Below, piece by piece: positions 1-9,063 of a stretch of DNA of 64,000 nucleotides (positions are counted from its first letter, which is position 1; each line of letters opens with the position of its first letter). Below the pieces are notes generated by a model. It was not told the DNA's origin. It made no database searches and saw nothing but the letters and a program-made list of their open reading frames with translations. Origin of the DNA: Syntrophobacteraceae bacterium (GTDB lineage: Bacteria; Desulfobacterota; Syntrophobacteria; Syntrophobacterales; Syntrophobacteraceae); contig JALOPI010000011.1 of assembly GCA_025453975.1 (NCBI GenBank), forward strand, positions 1 through 64,000. The letters run 5' to 3'. The position numbers and the translations under genes were made by a program.

Positions 1-243
1 GAGGAAAGGCTCCAGAACCGGCCCGAAAGACCCGACGCCGACCAGCGGCAGCAGCAGCTCGAAGAGCGAAGGAGAATGAGGGAGGAAAGGCTCCAGAGCC
101 GGCCCGAAAGACCCGAGGCCGACCAGCGGCAGCAGCAGCTCGAAGAGCGAAGGAGAATGAGAGAGGAGAGGCTCCAGAACCGGCCCGAAAGACCCGACGC
201 CGATCAGCGGCGGCAGGTGATCGAAGAGCGTCAGCAGCGCGAT
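1..243 (+). repeat. 81-bp in-frame tandem repeat, about three copies
   Basis: The block beginning GAGGAAAGGCTCCAGA recurs at 1, 82 and (as GAGGAGAGGCTCCAGA) 163, exactly 81 bp apart, coding for 27-residue units. Copies one and two are nearly identical and the third drifts after about 45 bases. The array may extend left of the window. Confidence 0.85.
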
Positions 244-471
244 CAGCGGCAGCAGATGCGGCAGCAGCGAATCCAGCAGGAGCGTGAGCAGCAGATGATG
301 CGGCAGCAACAGCAACAGGAGCGCCAGCAAACGCAAAACAGCCGCCAGATGCGGGAGGAGCGCCAGCAGCAGCTGCAGCAGCAGCGCCCGGAACAGCAAA
401 AGCAACAGCAGAACAGAAGACGCCCCAGGGATCAGGAAGAGCAGCCCCAGGAGGGCGTGCGTCCACAGTAA
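1..471 (+). CDS. C-terminal part of a Gln/Arg/Glu-rich tandem-repeat protein (5' end outside window)
   Basis: The reading frame is open from the first base to the TAA at 469-471, so the gene starts left of the window. The visible 156 residues are almost only Q, R, E, M, P and D, with no hydrophobic segment, and should be a highly charged helical or disordered tail. The first part is built of 27-residue units containing the words EERLQ, RPERP and LEERRRM. Further on the units decay into Gln-rich runs. I do not recognise a family and assign no function. The frame is clean and the repeats are in register with codons, which supports real coding. Confidence 0.6.
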   Translation, partial: EERLQNRPERPDADQRQQQLEERRRMREERLQSRPERPEADQRQQQLEERRRMREERLQNRPERPDADQRRQVIEERQQRDQRQQMRQQRIQQEREQQMMRQQQQQERQQTQNSRQMREERQQQLQQQRPEQQKQQQNRRRPRDQEEQPQEGVRPQ

Positions 472-486
472 AGCCATTTCGGCCCG

Positions 487-523
487 CGCTCCGATGGGGC
501 AGCACCAGTGCCCCACCGGAGCG
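487..523. terminator. Hairpin between convergent genes
   Basis: An almost perfect inverted repeat: CGCTCCG (487-493) and TGGGGCA (495-501) pair with TGCCCCA (509-515) and CGGAGCG (517-523), with a 7-nt loop. It lies between the stop of the Gln-rich gene (471) and the stop of the minus-strand helicase remnant (524). There is no clear T-run on either side, so intrinsic termination is likely but not certain. Confidence 0.6.
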
Positions 524-874
524 TCACTCAGAGCCCAATGCCTGCTCGTCCCTTATGAGCTGCATCAGCTCCTCCGCCGTAACCCTGCCACTGATTTCGC
601 TGCCGTCCAGAAGACTGCTGGCAAGATCTCGCTTTTCGCCATGCAGCTTGACGATCTTCTCCTCGATGGTGTGCCTCGTCACCAAGCGGTATACCGTCAC
701 CGGGTGTCGTTGACCAATGCGGTGGGCCCGGTCGGACGCCTGGTCCTCCACGGCGGGATTCCACCATGGGTCCATGTGGATCACATAGTCCGCGGCCGTA
801 AGATTGAGCCCCAGCCCCCCCGCCTTGAGACTGATGAGAAAGAGGTCCCCCCGCCCCTCCTGGAAACTTTTCAC
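524..874 (-). pseudogene. Detached C-terminal end of the SNF2 helicase (helicase motifs V and VI)
   Basis: This frame carries the end of the helicase C-terminal lobe: SLKAGGLGLNLT (motif V) and DRAHRIGQ (motif VI), then a typical SNF2 tail. It is in a different frame from the 1500-residue gene immediately upstream. The homologous segment can be followed back to about 889, where GERQHQVKSFQ resumes. A GTG at 874 could start it formally, but no ribosome-binding site precedes it and a fragment this small could not act alone. I read it as the separated 3' part of the upstream gene. Confidence 0.75.
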
Positions 875-3800
875 CTGATGCTGCCGCTCCCAACGAGAGC
901 CTTGTGCTTGCTCTCGATGAGCTCGGCCACGATCTCTCCGAAGACCTGGAGCTTGGAGCTGGGCAGGTGGGACTGGGGCATCACCAGGCGGGGGTTGCAG
1001 GCGGCCTGCCGCAGCTTCGTGATCTCGGCCAGAATCCTGATACGCTTCTGGGCCGCCGGGGAATTGTCCAGCTCGAGCTCCTCGAGGGCTTTTCGACGGA
1101 GAGCCTCGTAAAAGGCCGTCTCCTCGGGGCTCATCTCCACCTGCAGGATCACCTCGGTGCGGGGAGGAAGCTCCTCCAGCACCTGGGACTTGAGGCGCCG
1201 CAGGATGAAAGGCTGAATCAGCTTCTTGAGACGCCTCCTGGCGTCGCGGTCGTTGTTCCGCTCGATGGGAATGGCGAATCGCCCGTTGAAGCGCCTCTGG
1301 GAACCGAGCAGTCCCGGGTTGATGAAGTTGAAGAGGGTGTAAAACTCACCCAGGTGGTTTTCGATGGGCGTTCCCGTCGTGATGAGCTTGAAGCCGCCCC
1401 TGAGGCCCATGGCCGCCTGGGACCGCTTGGTGGCCATGTTCTTGATGGCCTGGGCCTCATCCAGGACGATGGTGCTCCATTCCACCGACGTCAGCAGCTC
1501 GGCCTCCTGCTGCAGGAGACCGTAGCTGCACACCAGGACATCGTGAGGTCCCAGCTTCCGCACCATGTCCTCCCGGTGCGCGCCTCCAAAAACACCCAGC
1601 CTCAGGGTGGGCGCGAAACGGCCCGCCTCCCCGACCCAGTTCATGCACACCGAGGTGGGCGCCACCACCAGCGTCGGCCCCTGGGCGGCTCGCTCCAGAA
1701 TGACTCCCAGGGCCTGGATGGTTTTTCCCAGGCCCATGTCATCGGCCAGGCAAGCCCCCATTCCCATGGAAGCCAGCCTCACCAGCCACCGATAGCCATC
1801 CACCTGATACTCGCGCAGCTCCGCCTTGAGGGTCGAAGGCACCGTGGGGACGACCTGCTCCAGCCGGCCCAGGCTTTCCACGCGCTTTTTCCATGCCTGG
1901 TCGACCTCAAGGTGCTCGAGCCGATCCGTGAGGTCGCCCAGGGCCAGGCTTGCCAGGGGATGGATCCGGATCTCCTTGCCCCTGCGGTCCGAGAATGCCT
2001 CCAGGTCCTTGAGTCGCCGGTGAAGCTCCTGGCTCAACGCCAGATAATGGCCCTCCCCCATGAGCACAAAGCGGGAGCTGCCATGCTCGATGAGCTCGAT
2101 GAGACGCTTCATGTCGACCACCAGGTCGTCTTCCAGCTGAAGCTCACCGCTCATTTCGAACCAGTCCACCTTCCCGCGGATCTTCATGCGCAGATGCTGG
2201 AAGGACGCCTCCCGCGTCACCCGCAGCTTCTCACCCTCGGGCCATTCGACGATGGCCTTCCCCTCCTCCTGGACGGCCTTGAGGTCCAGCAGGAGCTGAA
2301 GGCAGTCCTCGGGATGGTCGACCTCCCAATGACGGTCCATGTCCGCCACTCCGGCCAGGATCGAGCAGCGGGCTTCCACCTCGTCGGCCCGCCGAGCCTC
2401 ATCCTTGAGGTCCCGCCGGGTCTGGAGCCGTTTTCCCTCGATCTCGGCCAGCAGGTTCTCCGCCCCCACCCCGGGCTTGAGGTAAGGCCCCCCGTCGCCG
2501 AAAGGCCTCACGTAGGCTTGCAGGCGCAAGCCCCCCCCCGCCGGGAGGAGATGGATGTGGGGCCGCGGATCCGCATCCACCGCCACCACCTCCTGAGCAG
2601 CCCCCGCCACGGAGGAGTGAACCGTCACGAGGGAAGAGATGCCCGCAATGGCCGTCAGCACATCCTCCCGACCGGAAGCCGGAACCTTGAGGCCGCTCTC
2701 GCCCAATATTCTCGCAATGCGCCGATGGTCTTCCGTGACCTCCACGACCTTGAAGCGCGTGGGGGTCTCCTCCACCAGAATGAAGCGGTTGCCGGTAACG
2801 GCATGGCTGAAATGGATGCTCAGGGCTTCCGCCACCTCGCTGACCACGATCTCCGGCTCTCCCCTGACGAACTGCACCGGCACTTGAGGGGCCCTCTCCA
2901 GGAAGAGAAGCGGATGTCCCACCAGGGCAGGAAGCAGCTTGTCCCATTCGAAACGGAGCTCGGTCCCGTAGTAGAGATAATCTTTCACAAGGGAATTCCG
3001 GATGGGCTGGTCGTGGGGCGACAGCGGCTCCAGGCTGGTGCCTTTCTGAAATCTCGCCAGGGCCACCGGGCGCCCGCGGGTCCACTCCCCCCTGGCGTTT
3101 CGCTTCTGCTCGAGGGGGTGCAAATCGATGCTTCCATCGTGGACATTCACCAGCCAGACCAGCCTTCGCCGAGCCCCTTCGGGCGCGCGGTCCTCTCGCG
3201 TCGATGACGCCACCCGCACCAGCGCCTTCAGGCCCCGCCTCCATGGCTCCTCGATCCGGAGCGAGCCGATGATGGAGCGCATCCCCGCCTCCCGGGCGAT
3301 CTTCTCGACGGTCTTTCGGCGAACCGGGGTGTCCTCCTCCGTCAGGCGAAGGAGCTCGGCGCACTCCATGGCCAGCCAGTCGAGGCCGATGCTGCGGGCG
3401 CCCATGAACAGGCGGCTCAGCTGATCCACTCGATCCTGATCCAGGGAGCCTTCCAGCCAGAAGGATGCCAGGGAGCCCAGGAGAATCGAGAGGGAATCCC
3501 TGGCTCCCTGGACCGCCTTCAGGGACTGCCGGGCCAGATCGGGCTCCAGGTTGAGCACATGCAGAATGGCCTTGATGCTGGTGTAAACCCTCGCCAGGCT
3601 CGAGCCCTGGGGGATCTTGCCTTCGGCCCAGGAGGTGACCTGACCAAGACGGGCGAGCTGGCCGGGATCATCCCGGACGAAGCAGGCGAGGGGGTAGAAG
3701 ATCCCTTCGATGCCTCCAAAATAGGCGCTCTTGCGGCCCGCCAGGCGGCGGACCTCCTTGAGATCGGCCTCATAGCACTCGATGGCCTCTCCGACCTCCC

Positions 3801-5373
3801 CCGCCAGGAGGGCTACCCAGCCGCGCAGACCCACGCCGTTGATCTCGCTGCCATGCTCTTCCAGAATCCTTCGGACGTCCGCCAGACGCCCGCCAATGAG
3901 CAGCCGGGCGCAAATCAACCACAGAAGCTCGGCCCGTTCATCCCGCTCCACGCGGCTCGGCAGGATTTGCTCCAGGACGCAGCGCAGCACCTCGGCGTCG
4001 GGCTCCAGAAGATTCAGCGACTGGGCGAATGCCACCCGGACCACATGGATCTGGAGAAAGTGGGGCTGACTCACGAACCATTCAGGATCAAAAGGGTTGC
4101 AGCAAATGGCCGTCACGGGGTCTGTTCCGGCGATCTGCTCGGTGCAGTGCACCCTCAGCAGACCACCCGCCGACTGGATGGTGGCCTGGTCCCCCAGATA
4201 GACCCCGATCCTCAGATCCCTCAAAGCACGTCGACAATATATCGACCGGGAGCTGAAATGGACCCCGCTCAGGGGAAGCTCGTCACGAACGGTCTTGGCG
4301 AGCCTCGCAAAGGTCGTCCTGAGAGCGATGGATTGGACTGGAGACGGCTGCTCACCCCAGGTCGGAGCCATGCGCAGCCACACTCCATCGCTGGCCACCC
4401 TGCGAACCGACGGCTCCCGGTCCTTGAGGAGCTTCACCTTGATCTCCATGGCCCACGGCTCGGTACGGTCCTTGACGCACTGAGCCAGGAATCGGCGGAC
4501 CTCGGGATTGGAATGCTTCATGGCCCGCTCAAGCAGCTTCCGGAGACCCTCGTGACGCTCGGGATTCAGCCAAATGGCCACCTGCACCGCGCCCAAAAGA
4601 GCGCGCGCGTCCTTTGAGCCAATGGCCTGGAGATGTCGAATGACTCCCTCTCCCAGCAGGAGCACGGCCCCCGCGGCGGCTTCCCTCACCGTCTGATCCG
4701 CGGGGTGATCTGAATTCAGACTGAAATTCGATAGCAGCAGGGATGCCATCCCCTCCCATTGGGAAGCATTCATGGCCGAGACCGTCGGCAACAGCATCTT
4801 GAATTGCCAGAGCGCCGCCAGCCGCGACCGCAGGCCATCCTTGCCGGCGAGGGCCCGCTTCCACCGAGCCAGGGGCCATCCGGAGAGGTCCTCCCTGGAG
4901 AGGGCCGATTGGGCCACGTTTCCGAAACAGCCCAGGCACAGCGCCCCACGCATCGTCTTCAGCCAGGGACCGGCCAGCCGTTTCTCACAGTGCAGGCAAC
5001 GATCCTTGGACGACGCTTCCAGCCCCCAGGCAGATGCGTCTTCCATCCCGTCCAGGAGGAGGCCCTCGTCGTCGTCCTCCCGCGACTTCACGGCATCCCT
5101 GCAGACGATTTCGATGATGGCGCGGTTGACCTGGTTTTCGGCGTCGATGAGCTTCAGATCGAAGAGGGTTTGCAGGCGCGGCACCAGCACCCGAAGCGAA
5201 GTGGTCCTCTCTCCCGGGGGCTCGATGCCGGACCTCTGGAGACACCTCAGAATCGTCGCATGATTGACCGGCTCGAAGATCACCGCCAGCAGGTGCAGCA
5301 GCGTCCGTTCAGGGGGATTCAGATTTCTGTACGATTTCAGGAGCTTTTCCCGGCGGGTCTCCCTGGCGCTCAC
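871..5373 (-). CDS. Very large SNF2/Swi2-family DNA-dependent ATPase, C-terminally truncated by a frameshift
   Basis: A 1500-residue protein of the bacterial SNF2 family, which use ATP to move along or remodel protein-DNA complexes. The N-terminal ~1150 residues are helical with a possible Cys zinc site near 125-150 (CLHC...CLGC). The SNF2 ATPase core follows: DDMGLGKT (motif I, about residue 1205), DEAQ (motif II) and TGTPIEN (motif III). The last recognisable word is KALV. The sequence then shifts frame and ends after GSGSIR, lacking motif IV and everything after it. The missing part resumes in another frame at about 889. The GTG start at 5373 lies 19 bp after the methyltransferase stop, so the two probably share a transcript. 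As drawn, the product should lack a working second RecA lobe, unless the junction is a sequence or assembly error. Confidence 0.8.
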   Translation of the reverse strand: MSARETRREKLLKSYRNLNPPERTLLHLLAVIFEPVNHATILRCLQRSGIEPPGERTTSLRVLVPRLQTLFDLKLIDAENQVNRAIIEIVCRDAVKSREDDDEGLLLDGMEDASAWGLEASSKDRCLHCEKRLAGPWLKTMRGALCLGCFGNVAQSALSREDLSGWPLARWKRALAGKDGLRSRLAALWQFKMLLPTVSAMNASQWEGMASLLLSNFSLNSDHPADQTVREAAAGAVLLLGEGVIRHLQAIGSKDARALLGAVQVAIWLNPERHEGLRKLLERAMKHSNPEVRRFLAQCVKDRTEPWAMEIKVKLLKDREPSVRRVASDGVWLRMAPTWGEQPSPVQSIALRTTFARLAKTVRDELPLSGVHFSSRSIYCRRALRDLRIGVYLGDQATIQSAGGLLRVHCTEQIAGTDPVTAICCNPFDPEWFVSQPHFLQIHVVRVAFAQSLNLLEPDAEVLRCVLEQILPSRVERDERAELLWLICARLLIGGRLADVRRILEEHGSEINGVGLRGWVALLAGEVGEAIECYEADLKEVRRLAGRKSAYFGGIEGIFYPLACFVRDDPGQLARLGQVTSWAEGKIPQGSSLARVYTSIKAILHVLNLEPDLARQSLKAVQGARDSLSILLGSLASFWLEGSLDQDRVDQLSRLFMGARSIGLDWLAMECAELLRLTEEDTPVRRKTVEKIAREAGMRSIIGSLRIEEPWRRGLKALVRVASSTREDRAPEGARRRLVWLVNVHDGSIDLHPLEQKRNARGEWTRGRPVALARFQKGTSLEPLSPHDQPIRNSLVKDYLYYGTELRFEWDKLLPALVGHPLLFLERAPQVPVQFVRGEPEIVVSEVAEALSIHFSHAVTGNRFILVEETPTRFKVVEVTEDHRRIARILGESGLKVPASGREDVLTAIAGISSLVTVHSSVAGAAQEVVAVDADPRPHIHLLPAGGGLRLQAYVRPFGDGGPYLKPGVGAENLLAEIEGKRLQTRRDLKDEARRADEVEARCSILAGVADMDRHWEVDHPEDCLQLLLDLKAVQEEGKAIVEWPEGEKLRVTREASFQHLRMKIRGKVDWFEMSGELQLEDDLVVDMKRLIELIEHGSSRFVLMGEGHYLALSQELHRRLKDLEAFSDRRGKEIRIHPLASLALGDLTDRLEHLEVDQAWKKRVESLGRLEQVVPTVPSTLKAELREYQVDGYRWLVRLASMGMGACLADDMGLGKTIQALGVILERAAQGPTLVVAPTSVCMNWVGEAGRFAPTLRLGVFGGAHREDMVRKLGPHDVLVCSYGLLQQEAELLTSVEWSTIVLDEAQAIKNMATKRSQAAMGLRGGFKLITTGTPIENHLGEFYTLFNFINPGLLGSQRRFNGRFAIPIERNNDRDARRRLKKLIQPFILRRLKSQVLEELPPRTEVILQVEMSPEETAFYEALRRKALEELELDNSPAAQKRIRILAEITKLRQAACNPRLVMPQSHLPSSKLQVFGEIVAELIESKHKALVGSGSIR

Positions 5374-5392
5374 TTTGGTCCTCGCAATGTCT

Positions 5393-6640
5393 TCATTCCA
5401 TACGGCCCATCATGACGACGACGGGGGCTCCTCCGTGGGAGACCTTCCATGCCCTGGCCTGGCGCATTCGAAGCTTCATGGCCGATTCCCGGTCGGGTGC
5501 CAGGACAACGGCCCGCCAACCGCCGAATGCCTCCCGAAGATGCGCCCCCACCCGTTCATAGGTCCTGGCGGGATTCTCCCTGAGACGCCTGCCGTAGGGG
5601 GGATTCAGCACCACCGTTCCCGGCGGCAGCCCCAGCTTCCCGGGATCGAGCTGGAAGAAGTCCGCCGGCACCCACTGAATGGCGTTTTCCAGTCCGGCTC
5701 GACGGGCATTCTCGCGGGAGATCTCCAGGGAGGCCGGGTCCAGGTCGACGCCGAGGATGGGAGCCCCGGGACGGGCTGCCGCCTGCTCCTCGGCCTTCCT
5801 CCGCAGATAGGCCCAGGTCTTGTCCTCGAAGGATGGCCAGCTCTCGAAGAGGAATGGGCGGCGCCCCCCGGGGGGCATCCCGCAAGCCATCAGGCCCGCT
5901 TCGATGGCAAAGGTTCCCGCCCCGCACATTCCGTCCACCAGGGGGGTCTCCCCGTCCCATCCGGACCGCATGAGGATGGCGGCCGCCAGGGTTTCCCGAA
6001 GGGGAGCCCCGGCATGCTTCAGGCGATACCCCCTTTGGTGAAGATGCCCTCCCGTCATGTCCAGGCTGATCGTGCACAGGTTGTCCTCCACATGCACGAG
6101 GACCCGCTGCCGGGCCAGAGGGTCCGACGACGGCAGCTCCGGTTCGCCGCGGATCGCCCAAGGCGGCGCCACGATTCCCCTGGATTCGAACCGGCGCTGT
6201 ATGGCCCGATGTACCGTTCTGGTCGCCGCCCCCTCATGCTCGATCCGGGAATGGATCACATGACTCTCGACACTCAGGGGAATCGTCCCGGGAAGCCACA
6301 GCTCCCAATGAAGGGCCAGGCAGCGGCTGAACAGCTCCTCAACCGCTCCGGCCCGAAATCGGGCCATGCGGCACAGCACGCGGCTTGCGGTCCTGAGCCA
6401 GAGGCTGGCGGTATAAGCTGTCCTGAGCTTTCCCGAGAATTCAGCCCCCGCCGGGCTCGCCTCGGCGGACTCCAGGCCCAGGCTCAACAGCTCGCCGAGG
6501 CAGATCGGCGCCAGCTCGGGTGGAGCCACAGCCACGAAACGATGGACCGGAGCATTGACATATCGACGGATCTGCCTTTCCACCGCCCTGCTCGGAGCAA
6601 CGAGTGGCCCGTTCTCCTCCATGTGATCCATAACGCTCAT
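5393..6640 (-). CDS. THUMP-domain class I RNA methyltransferase (RlmL/Trm14-like)
   Basis: A 415-residue SAM-dependent methyltransferase expected to modify guanine N2 in 23S rRNA or tRNA. Residues about 55-165 match a THUMP-type RNA-binding region. The Rossmann domain follows, with SAM motif DGMCGAGTFAIEAG, acidic motif LGVDLDP and the N2-guanine motif NPPYG. Length matches the N-terminal half of E. coli RlmL or single-domain relatives. The start is an ATG at 6640. The helicase gene begins 19 bp downstream, suggesting one operon. The exact target cannot be read from the sequence. Confidence 0.85.
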   Translation of the reverse strand: MSVMDHMEENGPLVAPSRAVERQIRRYVNAPVHRFVAVAPPELAPICLGELLSLGLESAEASPAGAEFSGKLRTAYTASLWLRTASRVLCRMARFRAGAVEELFSRCLALHWELWLPGTIPLSVESHVIHSRIEHEGAATRTVHRAIQRRFESRGIVAPPWAIRGEPELPSSDPLARQRVLVHVEDNLCTISLDMTGGHLHQRGYRLKHAGAPLRETLAAAILMRSGWDGETPLVDGMCGAGTFAIEAGLMACGMPPGGRRPFLFESWPSFEDKTWAYLRRKAEEQAAARPGAPILGVDLDPASLEISRENARRAGLENAIQWVPADFFQLDPGKLGLPPGTVVLNPPYGRRLRENPARTYERVGAHLREAFGGWRAVVLAPDRESAMKLRMRQARAWKVSHGGAPVVVMMGRME

Positions 6641-6953
6641 CCTGTTGGGCGCGGCCTCCCCTCGGCTCCGCGATGGACATGGGCGCGGCCGGGAATGGAA
6701 AGGAGATGCCCCGGGCCGGCGCCGGGGCGCGCGGTATCACGGCACCCCCGATCCCGAAAGTATATTTGGACGGGGACGGCTGATGCCCTTGACGAAACGC
6801 CGGCCGTTGGATAATCTGGCCTCCGTTCGGAAGCAGGGGCCCAGCTCGGACTCGCCCTCCTCCTTAGACCGCCATTGCGCTCATCCCACTCCGCCTGTCC
6901 AGCTCATCCGCGAAGAGGAGTGCCATAATTTGCAGAAGAGTTCCACCGCTATT

Positions 6954-7784
6954 ATGCTGAGTATCGATTTCCCCACCCAGTTTCGTCCGAGGCACTGCTC
7001 AGCGCTCTGGCTAGCCCCGCTGAACGACTGGAAGAAGCGACTCCACGAGACAGCCGAGCGATGGATGTGCAGCCATGTATCGTCCATCTTTTTCCGAGCC
7101 GACGACATCGGGGCGGGGGGCCGCGCCTTCGAGGCTCTCTGCCACCTGTTCAGGGATCATCAGACCCCCCTGGCCATGGCGGTGGTCCCGGCATGGCTCA
7201 GCCAGGTCCGCAAGGAGCAGCTTTTTCGATCCGCCCCGGTGGATGAGCCCCTCTGGGGATGGCATCAGCATGGGTGGAGACACGTCAACTGGCAGCGGAC
7301 CGGTAAGAAATCCGAATTTGGAGAGCAGCGCCCCTTCGAAAAGCAATGGCGCGATATCTGGCAGGGGCGCCAGAAGATGGAGGAAATCTTCCAGGCCCGG
7401 TTCATCCCGGTCTTCACTCCCCCCTGGAACCGCCTTTCGCCCTTGACCGTCAAAATCCTTCAGCAGCTCCATTTCGAAGGGATCTCCCTGGCGGGCCCCC
7501 TGCCCCGGGGAGCACGTCCCCCCTCCGGACTGACCAATCTCCGCGTCCAGGTCGACCTGCACACCCGCAAGGAAAGGGATCCCGAAAAGGATTACCTGGA
7601 CCTGCTGGAGGAGATGACGTCGATCATGGGCCGAAAGGAGCCCGTCGGCATCATGATTCACCACCACCGGATGAGCCGGTTCGCCTTCGAGTTTCTTCAC
7701 GAGCTTCTCACCATCCTGAGCCATCGCACCCATTTCCAGCTCCAGGGCTTCCAGGACATTCTGGTCACGAATGATGCCGGGTAG
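6954..7784 (+). CDS. Polysaccharide-deacetylase-like protein (glycoside hydrolase/deacetylase fold)
   Basis: About 276 residues from the ATG at 6954. FFRADDIG matches the first-strand metal Asp motif of NodB-type deacetylases; WHQHGWRHVNW matches the His-containing second motif, and a late IMIHHHRM supplies further histidines. PWNRLSP resembles the conserved Pro-Trp region. A sugar N- or O-deacetylase role is family-based inference. The frame stays open upstream (ATG at 6783) but that part looks non-coding, and the true start is uncertain because no strong ribosome-binding site is seen. It overlaps the next gene by 14 bp and heads a three-gene operon with two radical SAM genes, so it may act on a substrate they make or modify. 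Confidence 0.65.
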   Translation: MLSIDFPTQFRPRHCSALWLAPLNDWKKRLHETAERWMCSHVSSIFFRADDIGAGGRAFEALCHLFRDHQTPLAMAVVPAWLSQVRKEQLFRSAPVDEPLWGWHQHGWRHVNWQRTGKKSEFGEQRPFEKQWRDIWQGRQKMEEIFQARFIPVFTPPWNRLSPLTVKILQQLHFEGISLAGPLPRGARPPSGLTNLRVQVDLHTRKERDPEKDYLDLLEEMTSIMGRKEPVGIMIHHHRMSRFAFEFLHELLTILSHRTHFQLQGFQDILVTNDAG

Positions 7785-9060
7785 GCCCAAGCTGCTTTAC
7801 GCCGACACCGAAGGCAGGATTCTCGATTTCCCCCAGCTCGAAATGGCGGGGCGGAGCGGTGGCCGGTGGCGGCGCCTCCAGGAGGGAGACTGGATTCCCC
7901 TCCCCGAGGGAAGCGAGCTTTTTCTGCTTCCCGGTCGACTCCCCGTCGGATACAGCCCGCGGCACAAGCGTTTTCAGGCTCTCCCGCAAGACCCCTGCAA
8001 TCCAGGCGGTCGCGTACAGGCCGTGGCGGCCTTCATGGCGCCGGCACACACCCAGATCTACTCGGCCGCCTGGAAGAATCTTCCCCACGCCCCCCTCCTC
8101 CCTCTTTTCGCCTACACGGCAGTCGGCTGGCATGAGGGAGGCTTCGTGGCGGCGGGAGTCCGGGTGGACCCCGACGAGCGCCAGGATCATCGACACTTCG
8201 ACCCCGTCCGTATCAGGAAGAACGCCAGCCAGCGAATGAAACGGGAGCCCGGCAACCGCCTCGTCCAGCACCTGGGCCATTGCGCCCTGGGCTACGGCTG
8301 TCCCGCCGCCCGCAACCTGTTCATGAACCGGTGGGAGGCCCCACTGCCCACCTCTCCGATCTGCAATGCCCAGTGCCTGGGGTGCATCAGCCGGCAGGAT
8401 CGCCAAGATCTTTGCGCCACCCAGGAGCGCATCCGATTCGTTCCCACCGTCGAGGAGATTTGCGGCGTGGCCGTACCCCATCTCAAGAAGGCCCCCGGGG
8501 CCGTGGTGAGCTTTGGGCAGGGCTGCGAGGGAGAGCCTTTGCTTCAGGCCGGGACCCTGGCCGAGTCCATAAGGCTCATGAGGCAGTCGACGGGACGTGG
8601 CACCATCAATCTCAACAGCAACGGCAGCCTGCCCGCCGCCGTCGATGGATTGTGCCGCGCGGGTCTCGACAGCATCCGGGTGAGCATCAACAGCTGCCGC
8701 ATTCCCTGTTACGAGGCCTATTTCCGACCGCGAGGCTACGCCTTCGAGGACCTTGCCGGCTCCCTGCGCGCCGTGAAGTCCCACGGCGGTTTCGCATCCA
8801 TCAACTATTTCGTGCTGCCCGGCTTCACGGACGCCGAGGACGAGTGGAAGGCCCTGCGCCGTTTCATCCAGGAGACCCGCATCGATCTCATCCAGCTTCG
8901 CAACCTGAACATCGACCCGGACTGGTACATGGAGGAGCTTGGCGTCGCCCGGACCGCCGGAGGCATCGGCATCCGTCCCTGGATGGAGCGGCTGAGAAAC
9001 GAGTTTCCCGACCTGCGCCTGGGGTATTACAATCCCTGTCTGGACCCCGAAGCCCTTTGA
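7771..9060 (+). CDS. Radical SAM protein (CX3CX2C type) with a conserved N-terminal extension
   Basis: 429 residues. The first ~190 residues form a separate region containing APAHTQ and PLFAYTAVGW. The radical SAM barrel follows with cluster motif CNAQCLGC (CX3CX2C), then GQGCEGEP and a later NLNSNGS strand consistent with SAM binding. Such enzymes use a [4Fe-4S] cluster to cleave SAM and start radical chemistry. The substrate is unknown. There is no SPASM-like Cys cluster at the C-terminus. The start (ATG 7771 or 7774) overlaps the deacetylase-like gene by 14 bp, and the next radical SAM gene starts 3 bp after its stop. The genes are therefore almost certainly co-transcribed and translationally coupled. 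Confidence 0.85.
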   Translation: MMPGRPKLLYADTEGRILDFPQLEMAGRSGGRWRRLQEGDWIPLPEGSELFLLPGRLPVGYSPRHKRFQALPQDPCNPGGRVQAVAAFMAPAHTQIYSAAWKNLPHAPLLPLFAYTAVGWHEGGFVAAGVRVDPDERQDHRHFDPVRIRKNASQRMKREPGNRLVQHLGHCALGYGCPAARNLFMNRWEAPLPTSPICNAQCLGCISRQDRQDLCATQERIRFVPTVEEICGVAVPHLKKAPGAVVSFGQGCEGEPLLQAGTLAESIRLMRQSTGRGTINLNSNGSLPAAVDGLCRAGLDSIRVSINSCRIPCYEAYFRPRGYAFEDLAGSLRAVKSHGGFASINYFVLPGFTDAEDEWKALRRFIQETRIDLIQLRNLNIDPDWYMEELGVARTAGGIGIRPWMERLRNEFPDLRLGYYNPCLDPEAL

Positions 9061-9063
9061 GCC

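Noticed and set aside
1-243. CRISPR-like array
   Set aside because: Units are 81 bp, contiguous, in frame and coding; there are no unique spacers.
904-3207. A 767-codon open frame on the plus strand
   Set aside because: Antisense to the SNF2 gene, His/Leu/Gly-rich without motifs.
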